DNA from: G965212025 sp965212025
GTDB taxonomy: Bacteria; Pseudomonadota; Gammaproteobacteria; Poriferisulfidales; Oxydemutatoraceae
Reading direction: 5' to 3'
Assembly (NCBI GenBank): GCA_965212025.1
Contig: OZ243039.1
Coordinates: 1,302,001-1,366,000 of the forward strand
DNA length: 64,000 bases
In this document: positions 46,608 to 57,111 of the stretch, piece by piece
Position numbering within the stretch: the stretch's first letter is position 1
Layout of the letters: the number at the start of each line of letters is the position of its first letter
Notes under the pieces: model-generated
What the model saw: the letters and a program-made list of their open reading frames with translations, nothing else
Told to the model about the DNA's origin: nothing
The model's database searches: none
Position numbers and translations under genes: made by a program

Positions 46608-46928
46608 GTGGCAAGCATAAACAGCATGAAAATCAGAGCAACGGCAAAGGATGGTGAGGTTTTGGTAAAGGCACTGATTAAGCACCCTATGGAAACCGGG
46701 CTGAGAAAGGATGCAAAAACCGGGGAATTGATTCCGGCTCACCACGTGAAGGAGTTGATTGCCACCTGGAAAGGCAAAGTGGTTTTGACGGCTTTCTGGG
46801 GGACTGGTGTTTCAAGAAATCCTTATATTTCGTTTAAGTTCAAAGGGGGTCAGGCGGGTGACGACTTGACCTTGAGTTGGGTTGACAACAACGGAACCCG
46901 GGACAGCAAAACGGTCAAGATAAAGTGA
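46608..46928 (+). CDS. soxZ: Thiosulfate carrier partner SoxZ
   Basis: Forms the SoxYZ heterodimer and rides the SoxY Tat signal, having none itself. GTG 46608 follows an ACAGGAGGG ribosome site. The 106 residues show the family pattern: KDGEVLVKALIKHPMETGLRK, IPAHHVKEL, and FKFKGGQAGDDLTLSWVDN before the basic end. Its stop overlaps the soxA start (GTGA). Confidence 0.96.
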   Translation: MASINSMKIRATAKDGEVLVKALIKHPMETGLRKDAKTGELIPAHHVKELIATWKGKVVLTAFWGTGVSRNPYISFKFKGGQAGDDLTLSWVDNNGTRDSKTVKIK

Positions 46929-47839
46929 CTGGAAGAATGTGGATATCCAGGTGTCTGGCTGGTGGTCGGGCAGTCCCGGGTTGCTTTTTTTGGTTCATGG
47001 TTTGTTGCCTGTCGCTGGCGGCTTTTTTGCCTGCCACTGCTGAAGAGAAACAGGCATCGGCAACAGCGGTGAGTCCTGAACAGGATATCGCGCTGTATCA
47101 ACGCTTTTTCAGGAAGAAGTTTCCGGATGTGCCGCTCCAGGAAATGGCAAATGGTGTCTATTCTGTAAGCGATGATCTGCGGCGCAATTGGGAGGCCATT
47201 GAAGAGTTTCCTCCGTACGGATACAGCGTCGATGTGGGTCAGCAGCTTTGGGATGCGCCTTTCAAAAACGGGAAGGCCTATAAAGATTGTTTCCCGCAAG
47301 GTTCTGGAGTTCAGCACCTGTTCCCCAAGTGGGACAAGGAAGCCGGAATGGTTGTGACCCTGGCGTTGGCCATCAACCAGTGCCGGGAGAAAAATGGCGA
47401 AAAGGCATACAGCTACAAAAAGGGAGATATTGCCGACTTGATGTCCTATATTGCGTACCAGAGCCGTGGCCAGATTATTGACGTCATGGTTCCCAAGGAC
47501 GACCCGCGCGCCTTGGCGGCCTACCAGGAAGGCAAAGAATTTTATTTCACGAGGCGTGGCCAGCTCAATTTTTCCTGTGCAAGCTGCCATTTTGACTCCG
47601 CTGCCAAACAGCTTCGCGCTGATATTTTGAGCCCTGCGATGGGGCAGACAACCGGCTGGCCGGTGTATCGGTCGAAATGGGGAGAGCTCGGCACATTGCA
47701 CCGGCGCTACGCAGGATGTAACAAGCAGGTGCGAGCCAAACCGTTTGCTGCCCAGTCCAGGCAGTATCGGAACTTGGAATATTTTCACACGCATATGAGC
47801 AATGGCCTCGCTCTCAACGGCCCGGCAGCCAGGAAATAA
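46925..47839 (+). CDS. soxA: Sulfur-oxidising cytochrome SoxA, monohaem type
   Basis: The catalytic subunit of SoxXA. The 304 residues have a signal peptide and one haem site, Cys218-x-x-Cys221-His222 (CASCH). The active-site Cys265 in RRYAGCNKQVRAKPF becomes the persulfide haem ligand. The N-terminal half lacks the second CxxCH seen in dihaem SoxA; only Cys in KDCFPQ and NQCREK remain, probably a disulfide. GTG 46925 overlaps soxZ; ATG 46937 is an alternative start. Confidence 0.94.
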   Translation: MTGRMWISRCLAGGRAVPGCFFWFMVCCLSLAAFLPATAEEKQASATAVSPEQDIALYQRFFRKKFPDVPLQEMANGVYSVSDDLRRNWEAIEEFPPYGYSVDVGQQLWDAPFKNGKAYKDCFPQGSGVQHLFPKWDKEAGMVVTLALAINQCREKNGEKAYSYKKGDIADLMSYIAYQSRGQIIDVMVPKDDPRALAAYQEGKEFYFTRRGQLNFSCASCHFDSAAKQLRADILSPAMGQTTGWPVYRSKWGELGTLHRRYAGCNKQVRAKPFAAQSRQYRNLEYFHTHMSNGLALNGPAARK

Positions 47840-47840
47840 A

Positions 47841-48170
47841 ATGAAAAGCGTCCTGAAAGTAGCGGCTTATTGTTTTTTTGCCCTGTTCCTGTCAGTGGCT
47901 TTTATGTCGGCTGACGTTTTCGCAGAGACCGAGATGGAAGCAAAAGCCATGCTCAAGAAAGCGAAAAGCAACCGAGCGAAAGCGGCCGAGGTTGGTGGCG
48001 AATGGCGTGACGTGGGGAAAATAATCAAGCAGGCCAGGAAGGCCTTGAAAAACGGTGATTACAAGAAGTCCGTGAAGCTCGCCGAGCAGGCGGCCGAGCA
48101 GGGACGGCTGGGTCATGAACAGATGGTCAGACAAAAAGGAAAGGTTGGTAACCCGTCTTATCTGAACTAA
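47841..48170 (+). CDS. soxK: SoxXA-binding protein SoxK
   Basis: A small periplasmic protein that joins SoxXA in organisms of the soxXYZAKB type. ATG 47841 directly follows soxA and gives a signal peptide (MKSVLKVAAYCFFALFLSVAFMSADVFA). The mature part of about 80 residues is highly charged and helical (AKAMLKKAKSNRAKAAEVGGEWRD, then KQARKALKNGDYKKSVKLAEQAAEQG), ending KVGNPSYLN. Length and position match SoxK; sequence alone would be less certain. Confidence 0.88.
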   Translation: MKSVLKVAAYCFFALFLSVAFMSADVFAETEMEAKAMLKKAKSNRAKAAEVGGEWRDVGKIIKQARKALKNGDYKKSVKLAEQAAEQGRLGHEQMVRQKGKVGNPSYLN

Positions 48171-48183
48171 TTTCACAGGTTCG

Positions 48184-49950
48184 ATGAATCTGGCACGCCG
48201 GGAATTTTTACTCCTTCTTTTTGCTTTAGGCTTCGGCGCTGTCCGAGCAGGGAAGGCGGGATGGAAGAATCCGGAGCACGCCGCAAAAAGCCTGTATGAG
48301 ATTCCGTCCTTTGGTGACCTTCGGCTGTTACATTTCACTGACTGCCACGCCCAGCTGGAGCCCACTTATTACCGCGAGCCCAATGTGAACCTGGGGATCG
48401 GTTCTGCATTTGGGAAAGAACCACATTTGGTTGGCGCGCATTTCCTGAAAGCCTTCGGTTTTCTGCCCGGTTCAGAAAATGCCTACGCTTTTACATCATT
48501 GGATTTCGCGAATGCAGCGAGCCGCTACGGTGCACTTGGCGGCTTTGCCCATCTGGCAACTTTGATCAATCGCTTACGCGACAGTTATCAGGCGAAAAAT
48601 ACGCTTCTGCTGGATGGCGGTGACACCTGGCAAGGGTCGGCTACCTCGCTCTGGAGCAAGGGCAGCGACATGGTCGACGTCTGTAATGCGTTGAAGGTTG
48701 ATGCCATGACCGGCCACTGGGAGTTTACGTACGGCGAAGAAGTACTGCGGGCGAACATCAAGCGCTTCAAAGGTGAGTTTTTAGCCCACAACGTCAGTCT
48801 GACCGAAGAAGCCCAATTCGAGGACAAGCCAGCTTATGACCCTGCAAGTGGGCATGTCTTCAAGCCCTACACGATTCGTTCCCTGGAAAAAGCAAGTGTT
48901 GCTGTCATTGGCCAGGCTTTTCCGTATACGCCGGTTGCCAATCCACGGCGTTTTGTACCGGACTGGACTTTTGGCATCCAGGAAGAGGAGCTTCAGTCCC
49001 TGGTGGGCACTATTCGGGAGCGGGAAAAACCCGATGTGGTCGTTTTACTTTCCCACAACGGCATGGATGTGGATCTGCGGCTTGCTTCCCGGGTCAGTGG
49101 GCTGGATGTGATTTTAGGTGGGCACACGCACGACGGGGTACCGGAGGTGGTGAAAGTCAAAAATTCCGGTGGTGTAACGCTGGTTGGCAACGCGGGTTCC
49201 AGCGGAAAGTTTCTGGCTGTGCTGGATTTGAAAATCGGTGCCAGGAAAGTGAGGGATTACCGTTATCGCTTGCTGCCAGTTTTCTCCGAGCTGCTGCCTG
49301 CCGACCCAGCAATGCAAGCTTTGGTGCAGGCTCGGCGTGCGCCGTATCAAAAAATGCTTTCGCAAAAATTGGCGGTTTCGGAAGGCTTGCTTTACAGACG
49401 CGGCAATTTCAACGGAAGCTTTGACCAGCTTATTTGCGACAGCCTCCTGCAGCATTACGACTCGCAGATCGCGTTGTCTCCAGGTTTTCGCTGGGGGGGA
49501 ACCATCTTGCCCGGGCAGACGATCACGGTTGAGGATGTGTATGACTTGACCGGCATAACCTATCCGGAGACCTACTCAAACGAAATGAGTGGAGAGCAAC
49601 TGGCGGCAGTGTTTGAAGACGTGGCCGATAATCTGTTCAACCGGAACCCGTACCTTCAGCAGGGCGGGGACATGGTGCGTGCCCAGGGTCTTCGCTACAC
49701 CATAGAACCCGGGGCTGCAAGAGGAAAAAGAATTTCGGATATGCGCCTTGCGGATGGCACGCCTGTGGAGGCTAAAAAGCGCTATAAAGTTGCCGGGTGG
49801 GGGACGGTAAACAGCATCGCGCCTGGTCCTCCGGTCTGGGATGTGCTGGCGAAATATCTGCGCACCCATCAGCGTGTAGAGGTGAAGGATCTGAACCGAC
49901 CGAAGCTGCTGAATCTGGCTGACAATCCGGGTTATGCTACAGAGAGTTGA
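48184..49950 (+). CDS. soxB: Thiosulfohydrolase SoxB
   Basis: A dimanganese enzyme that releases sulfate from SoxY-bound thiosulfonate. The 588 residues carry a short Tat-like leader (MNLARREFLLLLFALGFG) and the metallophosphatase motifs: LLHFTDCHAQLEP, LLLDGGDTWQGS, TGHWEFTYG (where HWEF replaces the usual GNHE), LLSHNGMDVD and GGHTHDG. A 5'-nucleotidase C-terminal domain follows. It is complete and in the standard place after soxK. Confidence 0.97.
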   Translation: MNLARREFLLLLFALGFGAVRAGKAGWKNPEHAAKSLYEIPSFGDLRLLHFTDCHAQLEPTYYREPNVNLGIGSAFGKEPHLVGAHFLKAFGFLPGSENAYAFTSLDFANAASRYGALGGFAHLATLINRLRDSYQAKNTLLLDGGDTWQGSATSLWSKGSDMVDVCNALKVDAMTGHWEFTYGEEVLRANIKRFKGEFLAHNVSLTEEAQFEDKPAYDPASGHVFKPYTIRSLEKASVAVIGQAFPYTPVANPRRFVPDWTFGIQEEELQSLVGTIREREKPDVVVLLSHNGMDVDLRLASRVSGLDVILGGHTHDGVPEVVKVKNSGGVTLVGNAGSSGKFLAVLDLKIGARKVRDYRYRLLPVFSELLPADPAMQALVQARRAPYQKMLSQKLAVSEGLLYRRGNFNGSFDQLICDSLLQHYDSQIALSPGFRWGGTILPGQTITVEDVYDLTGITYPETYSNEMSGEQLAAVFEDVADNLFNRNPYLQQGGDMVRAQGLRYTIEPGAARGKRISDMRLADGTPVEAKKRYKVAGWGTVNSIAPGPPVWDVLAKYLRTHQRVEVKDLNRPKLLNLADNPGYATES

Positions 49951-49953
49951 TGC

Positions 49954-50502
49954 GTGACAGACAGGGGACGGTGTATGGGTCTATGTAACAGATGGCGTTT
50001 TTTGGGGAACAGGGCTGGCTGGCTTCTGGTGGCATTGTGCTTGCCGGTGATGGGGTCGTTTGCTGCGCAGGGCGAGCAGAAAGCAAAATCCACGGTGGGC
50101 TTGCGTCTTTTAACGGCGGAAATGGCCGTGTTAATGGCCAGAACTGCATTTGATGAGTGCACCCGTCGGGGCTATCAAGTGGCCGTTGCGGTCGTCGGAA
50201 GAGAGGGAAACCTGCAAGCGTTTGTGCGCGACCCACTAGCGGGGTCACACACGATAGAAATCAGTCTGAAAAAGGCGTACACCTCCGCGGCAACGCGTGA
50301 GGCGAGCGGGTTTTTGGGCACAGTTGAACCCCGGTTGGATTCCTTTGCCGAACTGACGACTATCAGAGGAGGCTTGCCTGTCAGCATCGGTGGCCGGTAT
50401 TACGGCGGTGTTGGTGTGTCCGGGGCAACGAGTCAGGTCGACGAACAGTGCGCGCAGGCTGGCATCGACGAGGTCGCTGAGGTGCTGGAATTTGAAGAAT
50501 AG
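49954..50502 (+). CDS. HbpS/GlcG-family (DUF336) exported protein
   Basis: A 182-residue protein with an N-terminal signal (WLLVALCLPVMGSFAA) and a GlcG/HbpS domain. The domain shows VAVAVVGREGNLQAFVRDPLAG, KKAYTSAATR and GGLPVSIGGRYYGGVGVSGA, then EQCAQAG. Family members bind haem or small ligands, and are often placed at the end of sox clusters. Start is GTG 49954 or ATG 49975. Its stop overlaps the next gene by 11 bases, so they are likely translated together. The function here is inferred from context only. Confidence 0.85.
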   Translation: MTDRGRCMGLCNRWRFLGNRAGWLLVALCLPVMGSFAAQGEQKAKSTVGLRLLTAEMAVLMARTAFDECTRRGYQVAVAVVGREGNLQAFVRDPLAGSHTIEISLKKAYTSAATREASGFLGTVEPRLDSFAELTTIRGGLPVSIGGRYYGGVGVSGATSQVDEQCAQAGIDEVAEVLEFEE

Positions 50503-51556
50503 CCCAGCAAGTCTTTTCCTTGGTTTAATCGGAGCCGCCTTGTTGGGGCTTAGCGGCATGCAAGCCCATGCGGAAAAAGACGGTGATGCCCCGGAAGAAA
50601 ACTTGGCTGGTTCCGGCCACCTGGAACATCCGGACTGGTTCATGCAATCTTTCCTGGACATCGGGGAGGACATTGCCGAAGCGGCCGAGCAGGGCAAGTA
50701 CCTGGCTTTGTATTTTTATCAGGATGGTTGCCCCTATTGCCGAAAGCTGATCGAGGAAAATTTTGGAGACGAGAAGATCGTGGCCTATACGAGGCGTCAT
50801 TTTGAAATAGTGGCGATCAATATCTATGGCTCGAAGGAGGTGACTGTGGGGGGCGACATACTTGCAGAAAAGGCTTTCAGTAAAGTGTTGGGAGTGCATT
50901 TCACGCCGACCCTGATTTTTTACGACAAGCATGACGAAGAGATTTTCAGAATGAACGGCCACTACCAGAAGAAAAAGTTTTTCGCCATGCTGAAATACCT
51001 CGCGGAAGGGCATGCGGAAAATGAAGAGTTCCTGGATTACTACCCCGGTGGCGAGCCAGCCAAGGGTTCGTTTGGCAGAACGAAAAGAGTGACCGGCACC
51101 TTGTTGCCGCCTTTTTCTTTCAGCAAGGCGATTTATAACCGTGACAACCGGCCTCTTCTCGTGGTTTTTGATCGCCAGAACTGCAAGAGTTGCCTGGAGC
51201 TCCATCAAGATATTCTCGTGCGACCGGAAGCCGAATCCTTGTTGAAAAATTTTCAGCTTGCCGTTGTCGACGTTGACAGTGGGCAAGTATTGCAGACCCC
51301 GCAAGGGGATGAGATGACCCCGAATGCGTGGGCACGTTCTCTGGATATCAAATCAGCACCGTCTTTGGTCTTTTTTGACAATGATTTGCGCGAAGTGTTA
51401 CGTGTAGAGGGTTATGTCAAAGCATTTCACGTCCAGACCGTGTTGGAGTATGTCGCGACCAAGGCTTACCAGGAAGACGGCGGCTTGCAGGATTTTTTAC
51501 GAAAACGGGGCGAGCGTCTTCGTGCGGCGGGTCAGCGTATCGACATCATGAATTGA
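50492..51556 (+). CDS. Periplasmic double thioredoxin-fold protein (SoxW-like)
   Basis: The TTG start at 50492 lies inside the previous gene's end and gives a leader ASLFLGLIGAALLGLSGMQAHA. The 354-residue product has two thioredoxin-like domains. The first has the redox pair Cys80-Pro-Tyr-Cys83 (YFYQDGCPYC) with the cis-Pro in VHFTPTLIFYD; the second has Cys231-Lys-Ser-Cys234 (FDRQNCKSC) and cis-Pro in KSAPSLVFFD. It probably keeps Sox cysteines (SoxY, SoxA) reduced or acts in cytochrome c maturation (inference). Single-domain SoxW is the usual form; the tandem is less common. Confidence 0.85.
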   Translation: MKNSPASLFLGLIGAALLGLSGMQAHAEKDGDAPEENLAGSGHLEHPDWFMQSFLDIGEDIAEAAEQGKYLALYFYQDGCPYCRKLIEENFGDEKIVAYTRRHFEIVAINIYGSKEVTVGGDILAEKAFSKVLGVHFTPTLIFYDKHDEEIFRMNGHYQKKKFFAMLKYLAEGHAENEEFLDYYPGGEPAKGSFGRTKRVTGTLLPPFSFSKAIYNRDNRPLLVVFDRQNCKSCLELHQDILVRPEAESLLKNFQLAVVDVDSGQVLQTPQGDEMTPNAWARSLDIKSAPSLVFFDNDLREVLRVEGYVKAFHVQTVLEYVATKAYQEDGGLQDFLRKRGERLRAAGQRIDIMN

Positions 51557-52094
51557 GCGACCGCGGGGTTCCGGCTTGTCATGAGGTGGTCGCGCGTGTG
51601 GATGTGTGTCCGCCCCACGGCCTTGGCAAAAACAGATTCTGGACGCTCTTCCGGTTCTTGCGTTCTGACCCGCGCAAGCTGTCGCCTGAACAATTTTTGG
51701 CAATACGGGATTTCAGCAGCTGGGGGTCGACAAAAGACACCTTGGCGGCTTGGTGGCCGGAGTCGGGCACGTAACTTGGGCGCACAACGGTACTGAAGAT
51801 GCCAATAAACGGCAGAGTTGGGCGAAACCAGGCATACGGGGTCATGAGTCATGTTTTTCATTATCTCCTTTCGTTTTCCCACAAAAAAGGCTCATCCTTC
51901 TTGGTTTGAAATGGCAATCCTTTTAATATGCAGCCTTGGTCATTCGCAACAAGATGCTTGGATGCGTGCAGCAATACCACTGTCGATAGACGATGACTGA
52001 AAGTTGGAGAACACAATGAGCGGTACGCCGTCACCAAGCCTCTGTTTTGCCAGGCATGTAACGGAGTTGACAGCTTTTTCTACGGAGGAATCTC
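51557..52094. other. Spacer between the sox cluster and grpE
   Basis: 538 bases. Short overlapping frames occur on both strands between 51530 and 51880 but none resembles a known family, and none extends into the neighbours. The last 200 bases hold the grpE promoter and leader. Confidence 0.4.
51901..51929 (+). promoter_or_regulatory. Promoter upstream of grpE-dnaK-dnaJ
   Basis: TTGGTT (51901-51906), 17-base spacer, TAATAT (51924-51929): a sigma-70-type pair about 165 bases before grpE. I could not find a clear sigma-32 match (CTTGAA with CCCCAT), although TTGAAA overlaps the same place (51906-51911). Confidence 0.55.
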
Positions 52095-52781
52095 ATGGCT
52101 GGAATTGACAAAAAATCCCCTTCGAAAGAAAGCGAAGATGAGCTGACAAAAAAACCTGTTTCACCTCAGGAGCCAAGCGCAGTACAGGTAGAGGAAGTTG
52201 CAGCACCTTATGCAGAGGATGAAGAGCCGGGTGATGCGGGCGATGAATCTGCCCTCAACGCATTGGATCTTTTGCAGGAAATCCAGCAATTACGGGAGCA
52301 GTTTTTTCGTGCGAAGGCAGAAACAGACAACATCCTTAAGCGTTCAGAGCGCGAGATGGAAAACACACGAAAATATTTTGTCAGGTCGTTTTTGGCTGAG
52401 TTGCTTGAAGTCCACGATAGCCTTGAAAAAGCTGCCGGGATGGATGAAAAACATGCCACTGTCGAGCATTACCGAAACGGGCTTGAGTTAACGTTGCGGT
52501 CCCTGGAAAAAATTTTTGCAGCCCACGGTGTTTCTGAAGTGAATCCGGTTGGTGGTGTCTTTGATCCTGAGTTGCACCAGGCAATGGGGATGAGCGAGAG
52601 CGCAGATCATCCCTCGGGGACAGTGCTGAACGTGGTGCAAAAAGGTTATCTGCAAAAAAGCCGCCTGTTGCGACCGGCGCTGGTGATTGTGAGCACTGGA
52701 CAGAAAGCGAAACCGGCGGCAGAAAGCGAGCCACAGGAAGAGGCGAAGGCAAGTGAGCCATCTCCTAATGTTGAAGCTTGA
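52095..52781 (+). CDS. grpE: Nucleotide exchange factor GrpE
   Basis: Releases ADP from DnaK. The 228 residues have a disordered acidic N-terminus, a long dimerising coiled coil (ALDLLQEIQQLREQFFRAKAETDN) and the C-terminal wing with GGVFDPELHQAMGM and GTVLNVVQKGYL. A CGGAGGA ribosome site precedes the ATG. The protein is slightly longer than average because of Pro/Glu-rich tails at both ends. It is directly upstream of dnaK. Confidence 0.96.
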   Translation: MAGIDKKSPSKESEDELTKKPVSPQEPSAVQVEEVAAPYAEDEEPGDAGDESALNALDLLQEIQQLREQFFRAKAETDNILKRSEREMENTRKYFVRSFLAELLEVHDSLEKAAGMDEKHATVEHYRNGLELTLRSLEKIFAAHGVSEVNPVGGVFDPELHQAMGMSESADHPSGTVLNVVQKGYLQKSRLLRPALVIVSTGQKAKPAAESEPQEEAKASEPSPNVEA

Positions 52782-52855
52782 AATCCGGTTCCCCACCCCC
52801 ATGCTAAGTATCGCAACCCATAATTTGCTGAAACCTAATTCAGGAGAAAAAAGTC

Positions 52856-54865
<2,010 letters not shown>

Positions 54866-54878
54866 AACACGCTGACGC

Positions 54879-56006
54879 ATGGAGCGCGACTACTACCAGG
54901 TATTAGGCGTACCGAAAAATGCAGACCAGGGTGAGCTGAAAAAAGCTTACCGGAAGCTGGCCATGAAATACCATCCGGATCGCAACCCGGATGCTTCTGC
55001 CGAGGATCGCTTCAAGGAAGCGAAAAAAGCTTATGACGTTCTGTCCAATTCGGAAAAGCGAAGTGCTTATGATCGTTTTGGGCACGCCGGGGTTAACGGC
55101 AGCGCGGCTGGCTCTCGGCCAGCAGGTGGGGGAGGTGATTTCGGAGACGTATTCGGCGATTTTTTCAATGAAATTTTCACCGGAGGAGGACGCTCAGGCC
55201 GTCAGGCTTATCGGGGTGGGGATGCAGAGTACACCTTGACGCTTGATCTGGAAGAAGCGGCTTCCGGAATCAGCAAAGACATTCACGTCGTACTGCCTGA
55301 GGTCTGTGAGGCATGCGACGGCAGTGGTGCCAAAGCTGGAGTCGGGCTTGAATCCTGCAGGGCTTGCAGCGGTAGCGGTCAGATACGGATGCAGCAGGGA
55401 TTTTTCTCCATACAGCAGACCTGTCCAACTTGCGGAGGTCGCGGGCAAGTGGTGAAAGAAGCGTGTCCCAAGTGTGAGGGGAAAGGTCGGGTGCGCGGCA
55501 AAAAAACGCTGACGGTCGCAATCCCCGCCGGTATTGATACCGGGAACCGGATCCGCCTGTCCGGCGAAGGCGAAGCCGGCTTGGGAGGCGGCCCGAACGG
55601 CGACTTGTTCGTCCGCATAAACATCCGCAAACATTCTCTGTTCAGCCGCAGTGGCCGCGACCTTTTGCTGAAAGTTCCCCTGCCAATCACCGCCGCCGCA
55701 CTAGGCGGGTCGGTAGAAGTTCCCACCCTGGACAAGAGGGTGGATTTGAAAATCCCCCCTGGAACACAAAATGGAAAGTCGTTTCGGATGAGAGGCAAAG
55801 GGATCAGAGGCATTGAGGGGAGAACGAAAGGGGATTTGATTTGCCAAGTGTTTGTAGAGACCCCAGTCAATCTTACGGCGAAACAGAAGGATCTTTTGCG
55901 GGAATTTGACAGCACCATGGAAGGGCGGAGCAACCGTCACACACCGGAGACCGAAGGTTGGCTGGGTAAGGTGCGGAGCTTTTTCTCAGAGCTCGACATT
56001 TTCTGA
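54879..56006 (+). CDS. dnaJ: Co-chaperone DnaJ (Hsp40)
   Basis: Stimulates DnaK and delivers substrates. The 375 residues have the complete type I layout: the J domain with HPD in MKYHPDRNPDA and a Gly/Ser-rich linker (GGGGDFGDVFGDFFNEIF). Four CxxCxGxG zinc repeats follow (CEACDGSG, CRACSGSG, CPTCGGRG, CPKCEGKG), then the two C-terminal beta domains. The ATG starts 13 bases after dnaK. Confidence 0.97.
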   Translation: MERDYYQVLGVPKNADQGELKKAYRKLAMKYHPDRNPDASAEDRFKEAKKAYDVLSNSEKRSAYDRFGHAGVNGSAAGSRPAGGGGDFGDVFGDFFNEIFTGGGRSGRQAYRGGDAEYTLTLDLEEAASGISKDIHVVLPEVCEACDGSGAKAGVGLESCRACSGSGQIRMQQGFFSIQQTCPTCGGRGQVVKEACPKCEGKGRVRGKKTLTVAIPAGIDTGNRIRLSGEGEAGLGGGPNGDLFVRINIRKHSLFSRSGRDLLLKVPLPITAAALGGSVEVPTLDKRVDLKIPPGTQNGKSFRMRGKGIRGIEGRTKGDLICQVFVETPVNLTAKQKDLLREFDSTMEGRSNRHTPETEGWLGKVRSFFSELDIF

Positions 56007-56012
56007 AGCGCC

Positions 56013-56822
56013 ATGCCGAAGACGCGAGTTGCGGTCAATGGAGCGTGTGGCCGCATGGGCACTACCATTGCCCGCCTGTTGGCCGAATGTGACGGGGCGG
56101 AAGTAGCAGTCGCCTACGAAAACCCCGCAAACGCCATGATCGGCACTCCGCTTGCTGGCACGCCGGATATCCCCGTGCAAAGTTCTGACGATCTCAGCAC
56201 CCGGGACTTTGATGTACTGATCGATTTTTCCACCCCGCAGTCCGCCATTTCAGCACTGGAGCAATGCGCCGCCGCAGGAAGAGGCGTGGTCATTGGAACC
56301 ACCGGCTTTTCGGAGAAACAGCAAGAGCGCATGCGTGCGTTGGCTGAAACATGTCCCTTGGTTTATTCGCCCAATATGAGTGCCGGCGTGAATCTGTGTT
56401 ACGCCTTGGTGGAGCTTGCAACCCAGGCGATTGGCAAAAGTGCCGACGTGGAGATTTTTGAGGCGCATCATCGCCACAAGGTTGATGCTCCGTCAGGCAC
56501 TGCGTTGCGCCTGGGAGAGATCGTGGCCGAAAAGCTGTCTCTGTCGCCGCAAGAAGACTTTGTTCACGCCCGTGTTGGCGTGACCGGCCCACGCCCAAAA
56601 CAGGCGATCGGCTTCCAGGTGATGCGCGCCGGGGACATAGTGGGTGAACACACCGTGTCATTCGTTTTGGATGGAGAGAGAGTGGAAATCACCCACAAGG
56701 CATCCAGCCGTGACTGCTTCGCGCGCGGTGCCGTGCGCGCTGCTCTTTGGGCACGGGATAAAGCCCCTGGCTTGTATACTATTGGCGACGTGCTGGGTCT
56801 CACTGTTTCCGCGGATCAGTAG
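56013..56822 (+). CDS. dapB: 4-hydroxy-tetrahydrodipicolinate reductase
   Basis: A step in lysine and diaminopimelate synthesis. The 269 residues begin with the NAD(P)-binding VAVNGACGRMGTTIARLL. The catalytic region HHRHKVDAPSGTALRLGE is standard, as are GTTGFSE and SPNMSAGVNL. The C-terminus ends YTIGDVLGL. It is six bases downstream of dnaJ, a common dnaKJ-dapB order in this class; carA does not follow. Confidence 0.96.
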   Translation: MPKTRVAVNGACGRMGTTIARLLAECDGAEVAVAYENPANAMIGTPLAGTPDIPVQSSDDLSTRDFDVLIDFSTPQSAISALEQCAAAGRGVVIGTTGFSEKQQERMRALAETCPLVYSPNMSAGVNLCYALVELATQAIGKSADVEIFEAHHRHKVDAPSGTALRLGEIVAEKLSLSPQEDFVHARVGVTGPRPKQAIGFQVMRAGDIVGEHTVSFVLDGERVEITHKASSRDCFARGAVRAALWARDKAPGLYTIGDVLGLTVSADQ

Positions 56823-56985
56823 CAGGTTCCTGGTAACAAGCTTGATGACAAAAGTGAGTGATCGGAGCTTGCTGCAGGATTTTCGGGTGGCACGGCGTTT
56901 TGGTGCCGATTTCGGATAAGGATGGTGACAGCAGCCCTTAGCAGGGCACATCCGGATACAGTTTTTTCATGGTTCTTATTTTCTT

Positions 56986-57097
56986 GGTTGCCCACGGTGG
57001 CCCCCTCGCAGCAGAAGACAGCAAATCCCGCCAGGCTCGGAAGGGAGCAACGGTAGCAGTCCAAAGCGTGCCGGGGTGTGGTTGCGGTGGGTGGCCG
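56986..57097 (+). ncRNA. ffs: 4.5S signal recognition particle RNA
   Basis: Contains the conserved SRP loop GCCAGGCTCGGAAGGGAGCA and the following ACGGTAGCA, which bind Ffh. The ends GGTTGCCCAC (56986-56995) and GTGGGTGGCC (57087-57096) pair over ten positions, allowing wobble pairs, to close the hairpin, giving a molecule of about 112 bases. The gene lies directly upstream of dnaX, as in many gammaproteobacteria. The 3' end is only 15 bases before the dnaX ATG. Confidence 0.9.
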
Positions 57098-57111
57098 CCT
57101 TTCTGAATTTC

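Noticed and set aside
51532..51882. Overlapping frames on both strands after the thioredoxin gene
   Set aside because: No family resemblance on either strand, no ribosome site, and mutual overlap; probably non-coding or decayed sequence.
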